64,000 nt of DNA from contig JAWUZG010000157.1 of assembly GCA_036785705.1 (NCBI GenBank), forward strand, positions 1,116,001 to 1,180,000. The letters run 5' to 3'. This document shows positions 44,298-55,421 of this stretch, piece after piece. Source of the stretch: Acanthornis magna. Taxonomy: Eukaryota > Chordata > Aves > Passeriformes > Acanthizidae. Position numbers and translations under genes: made by a program. Every line of letters starts with the position of its first letter. The stretch's first letter is position 1. Below the pieces are notes generated by a model. The model made no database searches, was not told the origin of the DNA, and saw only the letters and a program-made list of their open reading frames with translations.

Positions 44298-44380
44298 GGG
44301 AAGCCACGTGAGTGCCCTGAGTGTGGGAAGGGCTTTGTGCGCTGCTCCAATGTCATCCCCCATCAGAGGAGCCACGTTGG
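44298..44380 (+). pseudogene. Intact-looking zinc finger after the ZNF-4 stop
   Basis: Beyond TAA the frame reads [19 protein letters not shown] and then IPHQRSH, with both cysteines and both histidines present. It is the best preserved of the four post-stop fingers. Confidence 0.7.
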
Positions 44381-44392
44381 GAAGAGCCTTGG

Positions 44393-45029
44393 TGTCTCGG
44401 ATTAGAGAAAAATTTCTTAGGTGGAAAGTGTTTTGAATAAAACACCTCTTTCACAGTAAAAACTTCTGGCACCCCTTCCCCCACAGCAAACAGAATATCT
44501 CAGCTGAAAGTGGGAGAAGAACTGTTTAATTAACAAACTACACAGTGAATGGGAAAAGGAAAAAAGCGTCATTAAACTTGAATAAACAGCTGATGAACTT
44601 TAGTGTCCTTTTCCTCAGGCGTAGCTTCCCCTTTCCGGGGTCCCCGAGGGGCCCGGTGGAGTTCTTCCGGTGGCTCTCTGGACGATTCTGTCTTCCGGGG
44701 CTCCTCAGGTTCTCAGATGAGAAAGCAAGTCGAAGAAAAAAAGGTCTAAAAACGACGAAAAAACAATCTCAGGGAAAAACAAAAAAACTAAGCAGCAGCC
44801 ACACCGGTAGTAGCAGTAACTAGCAGCAGCAACTGACTGAAGAAAAAAAACCTAGTGTCTCTTCTTTCTCACTCTTTCATAGAACAGTTCGGGGAAAGAG
44901 TTTTCAAAACATCCCGCGGTGGCAGAGCTTCTCTCGGCTGCAGGACACAGTTAAAGCTACAGGACCATATTTCTGGTCAAACATACAAACGATAGGGAAT
45001 ACAAGATATCATTACGCCACTCCAGGACA
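44393..45029 (-). repeat. ERV 3' LTR
   Basis: Plus strand starts TGTCTCGGATTAGAG and ends CTCCAGGACA; 637 bp. Its counterpart is 50231-50815. The polyadenylation motif that is intact in the other LTR is altered here (TTTAATT in place of TTTATT on the plus strand). Confidence 0.85.
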
Positions 45030-45045
45030 TTTTACCTCTTATTCC
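45030..45045 (-). promoter_or_regulatory. ERV polypurine tract
   Basis: The minus strand reads AATAAGAGGTAAAA directly before the LTR TGTCC, the expected place for plus-strand priming. Confidence 0.55.
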
Positions 45046-45084
45046 ATATCGTTGGCTTAAAGCTCACACTAATATGTTTCAATT

Positions 45085-45180
45085 CTATACACACACACAT
45101 ATACACATATAGATATATAGATATATAGATATATACATATATACATATACACATATATACATACATATAGGTATATACAA
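45085..45180. repeat. Microsatellite (AC/AT-rich, ATATAC units)
   Basis: Mixed ACACAC and ATATAGATATAT/ATACAT repeats just inside the 3' LTR of the retrovirus. Confidence 0.85.
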
Positions 45181-45449
45181 ATAGAGGCAGTGACATTCAG
45201 CAAGTAATGGTATATTAGCATCTTGACATTACATGTAGCTCTCACTCAAAATCAAATCTCTCCGAGGTACACGTGTTTCTCTATTTTTTTGCATTACTCA
45301 CTAAGTATACTCTGGTTTCTGAGCAAAAACAACTCTACGGATAAGTTTGTCTTTACACGAGGCAGAATTAATTCAAGCAGTCTTTCCTAACAAGCTTCTG
45401 GCATGTACTGCTGGGACCTTATCTCCATCTACTGTATGGAGGAGCTCAG

Positions 45450-47765
45450 ATTGGGCAGGGCCTGCTCGGTTGATGGAGCTTCGGGTGTTAACTAACTAAG
45501 TGGCTTTTGCTAAATGCTGCTCTCAATTTTTGAAAGTCCCCCCACCCAGTGCTTTCAAGGTGGTTTTTAACAATCTATTGTACCGTTTTACTTTGGTAGC
45601 AGTAGGGGCATGATAAGGGATATGGTATACCCACTCAATGTTATGCTCTCTAGCTCAGGTGCTTATAAGGCTGTTCTTGAAATGAGTTCCATTGTTAGAC
45701 TCAGTTTTCTCAGGAGTACCATGTCTCTAGAGGACTTGTTTTTTAAGGTCTAGGATGGTGTTACGGGCAGTGGCGGGAGGCACAGGGTAGGTTTTCAGCT
45801 ACTCAGTGGTGGTTTCTACCATTGTGAGCACGTAGCGCTTGCTATGGTGGGTTTGAGGCAGTGTGATGTAATCGATCTGCCAGGCTTCACCATACTTGTA
45901 TTTGGACTACTTTCTCCCATACTACAAGGGTTTTACTCGTTTGGCTTGTTTGATTTCAGCACATGTTTCACAGTTATGGATTACTTGGGAGATACAGTCT
46001 ATGGTTAAATCTACTCTTCGGTCTCTTGCTCACTTATAGGTGGCATCTCTGTTCTGATGGCTTGAGGTATCGGGGGCCCATCGGGCTAGGAGCAACTCTC
46101 TTTTGTGCTGTCAATTTAAATCTACTTGTGACACTTTTATCTTTGCAGCTTGATCTACTTGTTTGTTATTTTGGTGTTCTTCATTAGTTCGGCTCTTGGG
46201 GACACGGGTGTCTACATGGCAGACCTTCACAGGCAGTTTCTCTGCCTGGACAGCAATGTCTTTCTACTCTTCAGCAGCTCAGATCGGTTTTCTCTTATGC
46301 TGCCAGGTGGTCTTTTTCTACTTTTCCAGCCAGCTCTACAGAGCATTGGCTATCATCTATGCGTCAGTGTATAGGTATAGCTTTGGCTACTTCTCTCTTT
46401 TAGTAATGTCTAGGGCCAGCTGAACGGCTTTGAGCTCAGCCAGTTGGCTAGATCTACCTTCTCTTTCAGTAGCTTCTGCAACTCGGTGTGTGGGGGACAG
46501 GAGCTATCAGTGAAAAGAGCGTAGCATGTTTTATGTTGTGACGGTTGTAGGGTGGAGCTTCTGCTTGAGTTACCTGTTCTGGCTCTTCTTCGTTAGGTCA
46601 ATTTTTTCACTTTCAGGCCAATTTGTAATTATCTCTAGGATCCTAGGGCGATTCAGATTTTCTATACAGGCGCGCTGTGTAATGAGGGTAATCTATTTGT
46701 TCTATGTGGTGTTGGTGGCATGGTGGGTAGAGGGAACCTGTGCTTTGAACATCTACCTCAACACCGGTAGTCTGGGTGCCAGGAGGAGTTGTGCTTTTGT
46801 GCCAATTACCTCTGAGGCAGCTCAGACTCTTTCATAGGCTGCCAAGATCTCTTTCTCTGTTGGGGTGTAGTTGGCTTCAGCCCCTCTGTAACTTCGGCTT
46901 CAGAATCTCAGTGGTTGCTCTCGAGTCTCGCCAGGCATCTTCTGCCAAAGGCTCTAAGACAAACTATGACTCTCGGCTGCAGAGTAGAGCACATTCTTTA
47001 CTTTTGGTCTTGTCCTGACTGGGCTGAGGGCTACTGCATGGGCAATCTCTTGCTTGATGTGGGCGAAGGCTTGCTGTTGTTCAGGGTCCTAGTGGAAATC
47101 ATTCTTTTTAAGGGTAACCAGGTAGAGAGGGCTCACAATTTGGCTGTACTCAGGGATGTGCATCCTCCAGAAGAGTATGGCATCTAGGAAAGCTTGTGTC
47201 TCTCTTGTTGGTTGGTGGGGACATCGCTGTGATCTTATTGATGACCTCAGTGGGAATCTGACGCTGTCTATCTTGCTACTTCACCCCCAGGAACTGGATC
47301 TCTTTTGCAGGTCCCTTGACTTTTCTCTTTCTGATGGCAAAACCGGCTTCTAGGAGAATCTGGATGATTTTCTCTCCTTTCTCAAACACTTCTTCTGCTG
47401 TGTCCTCCCACATGATGATGTCATCAATGTACTGCAGATGTTCTGGAGCTTTACCCTTTTCTAGTACAGCCTGAATCAGTTTATGGCAGATGGTGGGACT
47501 GTGCTTCCACCTTTGGGGCAGTCAGTTCTAGGGGTATTGCATGCCCTTCCAGGTGAAAGCAAACTGAGGCCTGCACTCTGCTGCCAGAGGAATGGAGAAA
47601 AATGCGTTTGCAATGTCAATAGTGGCGTACCACTTTGCTGCTTTGGACTCCAGCTCATTGGAGCTCTAGCATGTCTGGCACGGCAGTGCTCAGCGGTGGA
47701 GTCACTTCATTCAAGGCACGATAGTCTACAGTCAATCTCCATTCTCTTTCAGATTTGCGGACAGG
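45450..47765 (-). pseudogene. ERV pol region (RT, RNase H, integrase), decayed
   Basis: No long frame remains. The reverse-transcriptase catalytic box Tyr-Ile-Asp-Asp is readable at 47420-47431. Near 45855-45895 the integrase-type QIDYITLP is readable, and near 45680-45695 the position of the next catalytic Asp reads Asn. A TAG interrupts the frame at the protease-RT border (about 47767). It cannot make a working polymerase as it stands. Confidence 0.8.
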
Positions 47766-48260
47766 CTAAATGGGGCTGTTGAAGGGTGAGTGGGCCTTGC
47801 TGACTACCCCTTGGCTCTTCAGCTCACAGATCAGCTTGTGGATGGGAATCACAGCATCTCGATTTGTCCGGTACTGCCGGCGGTGTACTGTCAAGGTGGT
47901 AATTGGTACTTGTTGCTTCTCCCCTCTCAGGAGTCCTACTGCAGATGGGTTCTCTGACAGTCCAGGCAAGGTGTTCAATTGCTTAACGCCTTCTGTCTCT
48001 ACGGCAGCTATCTCAAATGCCCACTTGAGTCCTTTCGGGTCTTTGAAATACCCATTTTGGAGGAAGTCTATGCTCAGAATGCACGGGGCTTCTGGACGAG
48101 TCACAATGGAATGTTTCTTCCACTCTTTTCCAGTCAAGCTCACTTCAGCTTCTACCACAGTCAAGTCTTGTGATTCTCTTGTCACGCCGGCAATAGAAAC
48201 AGATTTTGCCCCCACATGTTGCAATGGAATTATTGTGCACTGCGCACCACTGTCAACCAA
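47766..48260 (-). pseudogene. ERV protease and start of RT
   Basis: A 164-codon open frame begins with the aspartic-protease motif Val-Asp-Ser-Gly-Ala near 48255 and ends at a stop in the first part of RT. It is in the same frame as the gag-like ORFs but separated from them by TAA (48303-48305) and TAG (48363-48365). Confidence 0.75.
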
Positions 48261-48362
48261 AGCCTCATATTTTTGTGGTTCTGTTGTGCTAGGCCACCGA
48301 ATTTACACAGTCCAAAAAACACGGTTTTCTCTGATCCCTACTTGGCTAGAGGTAGGGCCCCT

Positions 48363-48836
48363 CTAGCCTTGGTGGGAATGCATGCTAGAGGTTCTTTCAA
48401 GGGAATTGGACTTGTCAACTGGAGCTCCTTCTCTTCTGGTGGAGTTTTTTCTCTGAGTCTTATTCTCTTTTAATTCATGCACTCGTCGCGCCAGAGCAGC
48501 AGTGGGTTGTTGGTCTCCCCTCCACATGTCTTCTCTACTTTTATACAGGAAATACCACAGCTCACGTCGAGGGGTGTACCTGCTCCTCATAGTTGGAGAA
48601 CATCTGCGTTCGGTAACAGAATCTTTGATCTTTACTGCTGAGATTTGGAGAAGGCCCTCTTTAATCTCCTTACTGAGTTTATTGTGATTCTCTTCTATTC
48701 TATCTTCAAGTTTCTGCAGACGTGTCTCCACAGCTGAGATTCTTGCATTCATTGGGCCGTGCACAGCATCTGCATACGTTCGGAGCTTCATTGCCATATC
48801 AAGCACGGTCTCATGCCCATCATCTTGCTTCATCAT
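48363..48836 (-). pseudogene. ERV gag-like C-terminal part with coiled coil
   Basis: 157 codons. Residues about 25-65 form a heptad-like helix (ISAVETRLQKLEDRIEENH), followed by an Arg/Lys-rich tail. It shares its frame with the ORF at 48882-50105, from which a TGA (48882-48884) separates it, so both are probably parts of one broken gag. Confidence 0.55.
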
Positions 48837-48881
48837 TGCTAAAGCAGAAGCATATTCTTTGAGCCCAAGTCGTACGAGTTT

Positions 48882-50105
48882 TCACCACATAACAGGCATA
48901 CATTCAACCGCATCTGGATCCATAAGTGGGGCTGGGTTTGCTACGTCCTCTGAGAAGACAATCTCTACCACCCCCATTTCTCTCAGACATTGAATCCCTT
49001 GTTCTGTGGTCTTCCACGGGGTTTGTTGCTGATAGAGATCCTCGGGGCACAGGTATCTCTTCCTCACACCTCTGATAACTCGTCTCCAGAGGCTGGAAGG
49101 GTCAGCCCCATTCCGTGCCGCTCGGTTGATATCTGCATCATGTGACAGGGTCCCCAAATGCCTCATCTTGGTGCCATCTAGAAGTGTAACATCGCCTGCA
49201 GCATCCCAAAGACAAATCAACCAACTAATTATAGATTCATTATCTCGTTGAATGTAATCTTTCCTTAGGCCACGAAGGTCCTTCACAGACGTGGACTCAA
49301 CAATGACTTCTGACTCAGTTGTTGGCTTTGAGGATCCCTCGCCCCCATTATCATCTGCTGGGTGATCGGTTTTGACTTGGTGTTTCCTGCTTCTCGTAAC
49401 AGGAGCAACTGCCATTGGCTTAGGCTCCCTATCTGCCTGTTCTAGAGTATCTAACACTGTACGATAAGCACATGCCAGGCCCCAACATATTGTCTTAACG
49501 TTGTCATTGCACTTCTCTTTAAGATACTTCCCCACCTCAGCTGGCCTCAGAATTTGTTCAAGGGGAATCTCCCAATCTATTGGGTCAGAGCATTTCTTTA
49601 ACATTTGGCCTATGTCCTCCCATAGTCCACACCACTCGAATTTCCCCACGTCTGCATCATGTGTCTGCTCCTGCTCAGGCCCTCTGGACCTCTCAGCCCT
49701 CATTCTGGACAAGGTGACCATTATATAGCTGAAATCTATCATATTAAGCACCATGAATACCAGGACAGTGGTCTCTTTAACATCCAGGGGAAAGTGAACA
49801 TTTCCAAAAGGTGACATACCAGGTTGGGTAATATTACTAACAAAACTCCAAAAGAAGCTACTATAACTAGGAGAGGAAAGCAACAGAGCATATACATGAC
49901 TATCAGTTTCCAATACCTCTGTTACCTTTTTATAGATGATCAATACCACGCACATTACTATAACAAGCCGGAGTCGTGTCCCTGATCTATGAAAATTATA
50001 CATCAGAGACAAAATTGCCCCTATTTGTTGGCAGGGAAACAGGCCTACATGCCAGAGAGACAGAATCACATGAAACAACATCCCATCAAACAACATGGTG
50101 ATCAC
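48882..50105 (-). pseudogene. ERV gag-like ORF with hydrophobic N-terminus
   Basis: 407 codons, the longest frame of the element. The first roughly 130 residues are hydrophobic with several membrane-segment-like stretches, unusual for a matrix domain. The middle and C-terminal part (from about residue 140) is soluble and charged, with a Glu/Ser-rich stretch near residue 250, as expected of Gag. No CCHC knuckle is seen. It ends at TGA. Assigned by position between the primer-binding site and protease. Confidence 0.55.
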
Positions 50106-50204
50106 TGATTGCTGTAATCCAATACAGAGTGTTCAAAACCAGAACATAATTATTAGTTTTTTCCACTTTTTCTACCCCACAAAAGGTGGACACTAAATTG
50201 TCAA

Positions 50205-50225
50205 GCCCCTTTAAGTTGGGCGCCA
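50205..50225 (-). promoter_or_regulatory. ERV primer-binding site, Lys-tRNA type
   Basis: The minus strand reads TGGCGCCCAAC at its start, complementary to the 3' end of a Lys-type tRNA, five bases after the 5' LTR. The rest of the 18-base match is poorer. Confidence 0.65.
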
Positions 50226-50230
50226 AAATT

Positions 50231-50815
50231 TGTCTCGGGTTAGAGACAATTTTCCTGTGTGGAAAGTGCTCTGAACAGAACACCTCCCCCCCACAGCAAA
50301 GGCCTCCGGCACCCCCTCCCCCACAACAGCAGAGGCTGGGGAAAGTGGAAAGAACTGTTTATTCAGCCCCCCGCCACAGGCACAGGGGAAAGGGAAAAGG
50401 GAGAAGGAATCACCAAACCCGAATGAACAGTTGATGAACTTTAGTGTCCTCAGGTGTAGCGACCCCTTTCCGGGGGTTTCCCCCCCAGGGATTTCCTGTC
50501 CACCGTCTTCCGGGGCTCCCAGGGTTCTCCGACGAAAAAGCCAAGGAAAAAAAAAGGATCCAAAAAAAAGATGATGAAGAAGCAATCCCAGGGGAGGAGG
50601 GAAGAAAAGCAGCAGTCACAGCAGCAGCAGCAGCAGCAGCAGCCCGACTAAACAACGTCCCTTCCTCGCGGAACAGCGAGCGGGGGAGAGTTTCAAAACA
50701 TCCCGCGTAGGCAGAGCTTCTCCTGCTGCTGAGCACAGTTAAGGTTACAGGACATTTTTAGGCAGGCATGCAAACGATATGGGATACAGGATTATCATTA
50801 CATCACCCCAGGACA
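50231..50815 (-). repeat. ERV 5' LTR
   Basis: Plus strand TGTCTCGGGTTAG ... CCCCAGGACA, 585 bp. On the minus strand AATAAA is present near 50360. A (CAG)n run lies at 50619-50643. Its right edge is the border to single-copy DNA. Confidence 0.85.
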
Positions 50816-53800
50816 AGATGGTATAACGAAAGGCCTTTCTGCTGTAACTGAATGACCTCTGGGAGGATGTAGCTTGGCACCCACTTTGGAAGCTTTTGGT
50901 TTCCAGAGCAATTTCAGTGAAAGGCACTTTCCTTTTTCTCTAGTTGCACTCTGCGGTTGAAAACAAATTGTGCTTGACTACATTTGCTGAAGTACTGAGT
51001 ACTGTGAGAGTATAAACTGTTGCAGCTTTGTTTGCAGCAAGTTGGAGATTTAAGAGAGAGTTGCTGAACATTTTGAATTCCAGCATCTAAAGCTTTTCGG
51101 AGATGTATCTGTCATCCTGCAGGGTATCTTTCTTATGCCTTATGGCAGTAAGTAGAAACTTGTCATTAAATAACACCACCTTGTACAGCATATCCCATTG
51201 TGTCAGAAAGTGTCTGTACACAAAACTAAAAACGGACAGAACAATCTCTGGAGTTGCAACATAAGTTGAAAGTGAGTATTGGGTACCATCCTGGCTTTTA
51301 AATTAATGAAGAAACACCCAGTCTTTAAACACAGTCACAAATGTTTCTGTGATGTGTGCTTAAGTTGAATATTACTGTGGTAATTGCAAATTATTGTTGG
51401 TTATTAAGGGGGAAGAGCTCAAATACCCCATTCTTGCTTTGTCACACATATAATTATGTCAGACATTGTTTTGAACTTCACTGTGAATTGGCTAGACTTA
51501 GCAATTGGTAGCTGTACTATGTTCAATTATCCTATATAGAATGGTATTTTCTTTGGTGCATACCCCTTGGTTTCTCATTTTACTACCTAGGCTTCTTTTC
51601 CTCTAGGAGTAAGTTACATTGATTATAGAAGAAAGCAGTCTTCCAAAAACAACTCGTCTTACATTTTGGTCCAATTGCTATTAAATCTTGTGTTGTAGTA
51701 CATGCAGATGCAAACAGTAGAAGAGACTTGGATATTTCAGATTGGTAGCTACTGCTGAACTCCAGCGGTGTATGGCATATGCAGAGGAGGTGGTGAGATT
51801 ATATTTAGGAATAGATGTTTCTTTAAACAGATGTTTCCAGATACTTGGAATTGTATTCTAAATGTATTTACTTTTTAGAAGCAATGGAAATTGGAGAGGG
51901 TTGTGAATCTGTATCTGTCGGTACTAGTGAAGAAATTCTGCCTGGCTTGATTCTTGTTTCAATTAGGCACTTGTCAAAACTTTGAGGCCTGTGTTGTTAG
52001 AAGACTTTTACTGGTGGTGTTTAGAAAATGATGTAAATATGAATCCCTTAGAATTATAGTGTTGAGATTTTAAACAGGTTGTTATAGTATTTTTGGTTTT
52101 GGTTTTTGGTTTTGTTTTTTTAAATCAAGCTGGAATACAACCTTGGAATTAAATCACAGATTTCATATCTGGAGATGAAACTGAAGTAACAAAGGAGCAG
52201 GGTATCAAAACTGCAGGCTTAACTGCCTAACTATATCAAAATGGTGAATTCTTTTAATTGATTGAATAACAGTTTTGACAGTAGACTTCTAATTTACATC
52301 ATGTTGCTTCATAATTGCCATTTTCCTGTTGCATTTAATCTGAGATCTATAGTACTGAGTTGATATGCATGATCTGATGCCATGTGTGACTAGCTCTCTA
52401 GCATCTGGAGATGGTAGAGAGCTTATCACTCATTTAGCAGTTAAAAATGGCTCAACAAGTCATAAAGGATGAGGAAAGCAGAATAGTTTTTTAGAAGTAA
52501 CTCTATTCTGCTGTTGCAAAGTCTGTTAGTACTTGAGAGGAGAATTTTCCAAGTGCTGAACTTGTTCAAAGCTTCGTAACTCCACTGAGTAGGTTTTATG
52601 TGGATACAAGTGAAGGTAATTGCTTTCTGTCTTAAAAGACAGGAGTTTTTTTTTAAGTAGTGTCCTTCTGTAGATGAATGTGCAAGTAATTTGAAAGTGT
52701 CTTGGGAATTGTACTAATCACACAAAATCCTGTAAATTATAATAATGTGTCCCATAACCTTCACTAGCTTTCGCCTTTTGCCCCAGATAAGAGGATAAAA
52801 ATATTTCAGCATCCTTCTTTACTTAGAGTTGAAATGGTTGAAGTCTTGCAGTACTCTTAGGCTGAACTTGATATGACCCAGTGTGTCTGAAGTTGCAACT
52901 TCTACTTAATTCAGAATGCTTAACACAGGGCGATTAAGAATTGCTGAAAATTTGAATTCTTCCTTCCCTTGTGTTTTTATTCTCAAACAATCTTTACAAA
53001 GGGCTGTTTTTGGAGAGCAGAGTACAGTCTTTTGTTTCTGCATAAAACTGATGGCTGCAAATGAAAGAATAAAGAAGGCTCTCTGTTCCTGTTCCCCCGC
53101 CTTTGTTTCAGTGGGCATTGTTTCAGTTTATAAGAGCTGTTTAGTACATACAGATTACTGGAAAGACTGAAAGATTCCCAAGCACATCGGTGCAGACTTG
53201 TGAAAAATCCTGCAATCCCCTCTGCTGCCTACCCATTACCTTTTTGTTTCAAAGATGCCATGAAAGACTTTTTTTTTCCTTTTCCACCACATTTACTTTG
53301 AAGTCACCTTTTGTACAGTAGTTTAAATGAGTCTTACTATTTTTCTTTCAAATTGTGGAAACCTTATCAAGCCTGGGATTTGGGTTCTAAAGCTGAGGAA
53401 ACTGGCTGGTTGAAATTTTAGTTATTTTTGATTTGCCATCTTTTTATCTTAAAAGCTCAGTATGTAAATAGACTGTTGGCACTTGGGTACAGAGCCAGGT
53501 TCCAGTTTTGTAGGTAGTCCCGTGGTGTCTAAACGGTTGTTTTATTTGCTTTCTTTTTAGGGTCTCCATGTAAACATACTAAGGTACATAAACAATTGTA
53601 CACCGGTGAGATACCCGTGTAGAAATTAAGTCACAAGTAAATCCACACCACAGTGAAACCTGATAATTACAAGTTCTCTTACTGAGCATGCCTGGATAGT
53701 GTATTATCTTGTGAGTTAGTAAATTTTTTTTCTTGTTTTTGCTAGTGCCAGTGTTGAGCTGCACAGTTAGGACTCTCTTGGTGTAAATGCAATGCAATGG

Positions 53801-55309
53801 GTTACAAATGCCCCCTTGTATTAGTGATGAAATTGCTCTAACAGGGCTTTGCAGGCTGAGTTTGGCCGTGTGTGTCAGTGGAGAGAGTTCGCTTCCGCCT
53901 GGTCCCTTTCCTTGAGGAAACGCTTCTGGTTTGAGGTGCTCCTGTCCTGCCTCTGCTTTAATGCTCTCTTTCCCTGAGGTTACTATGGTGAATGGGTGTA
54001 ACACCATCATCTCCTCTTTCTCCCGCCCTCTTTTTTCTTTTTCCTGTAGGGCTTTCTTTGCAAGTGTATGCAGACATGCTGACATGGCCTTGAGTCGGTC
54101 TGTTTGATGGAAGTCCATCTGGGAAAGCAAACAGGAAAATCTAATTGAAGTCTGGAGCAGATTGAAGTACGATATAATCACACAGTTGCTTGTGCTGTCC
54201 GAGACCATGTACTACATCTGGGCATGCACATGGATGGGCCTTTGTTTGGCATGTCGGTGTGTTTGAGATTGTGCAAGGGCTCGCACGATTTCTTGGATGT
54301 ATCTCAGCCCAGGCTGGTGTGGGAGCTGAGCTGTCTGCTGTGTGCAGTGTGAAAGGGATTTTGCCAATGTGTGCTCATGTAGCCACATGAGAAGTGGGCC
54401 ATTGTCTTGTGCAGCACTAAAATGAGACAAAACCAATCCACTGAAAAGAAATCTTAGTCCTTTGCCACGGAAAATATTTACTTTTGTTAGTTTGTTTTTC
54501 CCCAAATAGGCAACAAGCTGTCCTGGAAAATAACTTTGCTACCAGAAGCAGCTTCTGAACATGGAAGACTACAGAACAAACAAGTTTCCAAATGCTGTAT
54601 TACATTTCTTAATGAAAAGGCATTTATGAAACTCTTTTAAGAATGTGATTTGAGGGTAAACTTTTTTAATAAGTGAGAGAACAGACAGTTTCAGTGGCTC
54701 AGCTCTTCCAGTGTGCAAAATTAATGAGCTACTTTCCTTGTAACTTAATGTCCCTTTGAAATAGGAGATTGCATTGGAAACATTTAGCTTTGTATGGTAT
54801 CTGTTTGAACGCTAACACAAATGTAAATTCTGTTAACTTACTGCAAATGTCATGTTTTGTCTTAGTTTACTTATTCTGGTGCAGCTTCACACAGAAATAC
54901 TCTAAATGAAGCATTTTAAAGCAGTGGTTGAAGTTATTCCTCTCAAGTAATCTGGCTGAGAAGAAGTTGCCAATGGGTTTTGTGCAACATTTATTTCCAG
55001 AGGAAGGAATGTTTTTGTTCGCCTTATGATTCCCCTTCAGTCTCAATGTCAGGTTTAGTGGAAATGTTCAGTTGTCAGAAGAATCAAGATGGTGTATTAT
55101 TTAGATCTTACCAGATGAGTGGGATTTGTTCCTTCCATTCCAGTTGTCAGAAAGATTAACCCTTTGCCCTCGCGGTCCTAATTGCAGTTGTTCAGAAACA
55201 AAGATTGTGCTTGTACAGGACAGCCGCGAAGCGGAGTGTGTGCCAACTGGAATGTTCCTCTGGTGAATGTGGGTTGCAGGTATTACATAAATTCTGTCTT
55301 GTGTTTCAG
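50816..55309. other. AT-rich single-copy sequence, CDH2 intron 1 (inferred)
   Basis: No repeats shared with the left part and no CpG island, promoter or signal-peptide exon. By position before exon 2 it should be intron 1. ORFs here are short and unrecognised. Confidence 0.5.
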
Positions 55310-55421
55310 GCACCCCTAAAGGCAACCTGTGAAGATGTGTCATGCAAGACTGGATTTCCTGAAGATGTTCACAGTGCAGTAGTGCCAAGGAGTGTACATG
55401 GAGGACAGCCTCTTCTCAATG
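55310..55421 (+). CDS. CDH2: N-cadherin exon 2 (prodomain start)
   Basis: A 112-nt exon between TGTTTCAG and GTATTG, starting in phase 0. It encodes [19 protein letters not shown] and then [18 protein letters not shown], which matches the start of the bird N-cadherin propeptide just after the signal peptide (CKTGFPEDV is also in mammals). N-cadherin is a calcium-dependent adhesion protein of neural and muscle cell junctions; the prodomain is removed by furin-type cleavage. It ends with one base of the codon completed by exon 3. The signal-peptide exon is not in the window. Confidence 0.9.

Larger units (their letters stand above)
44393..50815 (-). mobile_element. Endogenous retrovirus, env-less, minus strand
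   Basis: Order on the minus strand: 5' LTR (50815-50231), primer-binding site, gag-like ORFs, protease, decayed pol with integrase, polypurine tract, 3' LTR (45029-44393). No envelope gene is visible between integrase and the 3' LTR. Length is 6.4 kb. Coding frames carry several stops and the two LTRs differ by many substitutions and by 52 bp in length, so it is old. The layout suits an ERVL-like or other env-less class, but class is not established. The flanks (CTTGG on the left, AGATG on the right) are not a target duplication. Confidence 0.9.

Noticed and set aside
45085..45180. CRISPR-like or regulatory repeat
   Set aside because: Simple AT/AC microsatellite in a vertebrate genome; no spacers.
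45963..48473. Plus-strand ORFs of 60-200 codons within the retrovirus
   Set aside because: Antisense to gag-pro-pol; hydrophobic composition is a by-product.
53579..54208. 209-codon minus-strand ORF in the CDH2 intron
   Set aside because: No recognisable domain, no promoter or splice context; could be chance in AT-rich sequence.
50816..55309. CDH2 exon 1 in the sequence before exon 2
   Set aside because: No signal-peptide ORF with a donor and no CpG island was seen.
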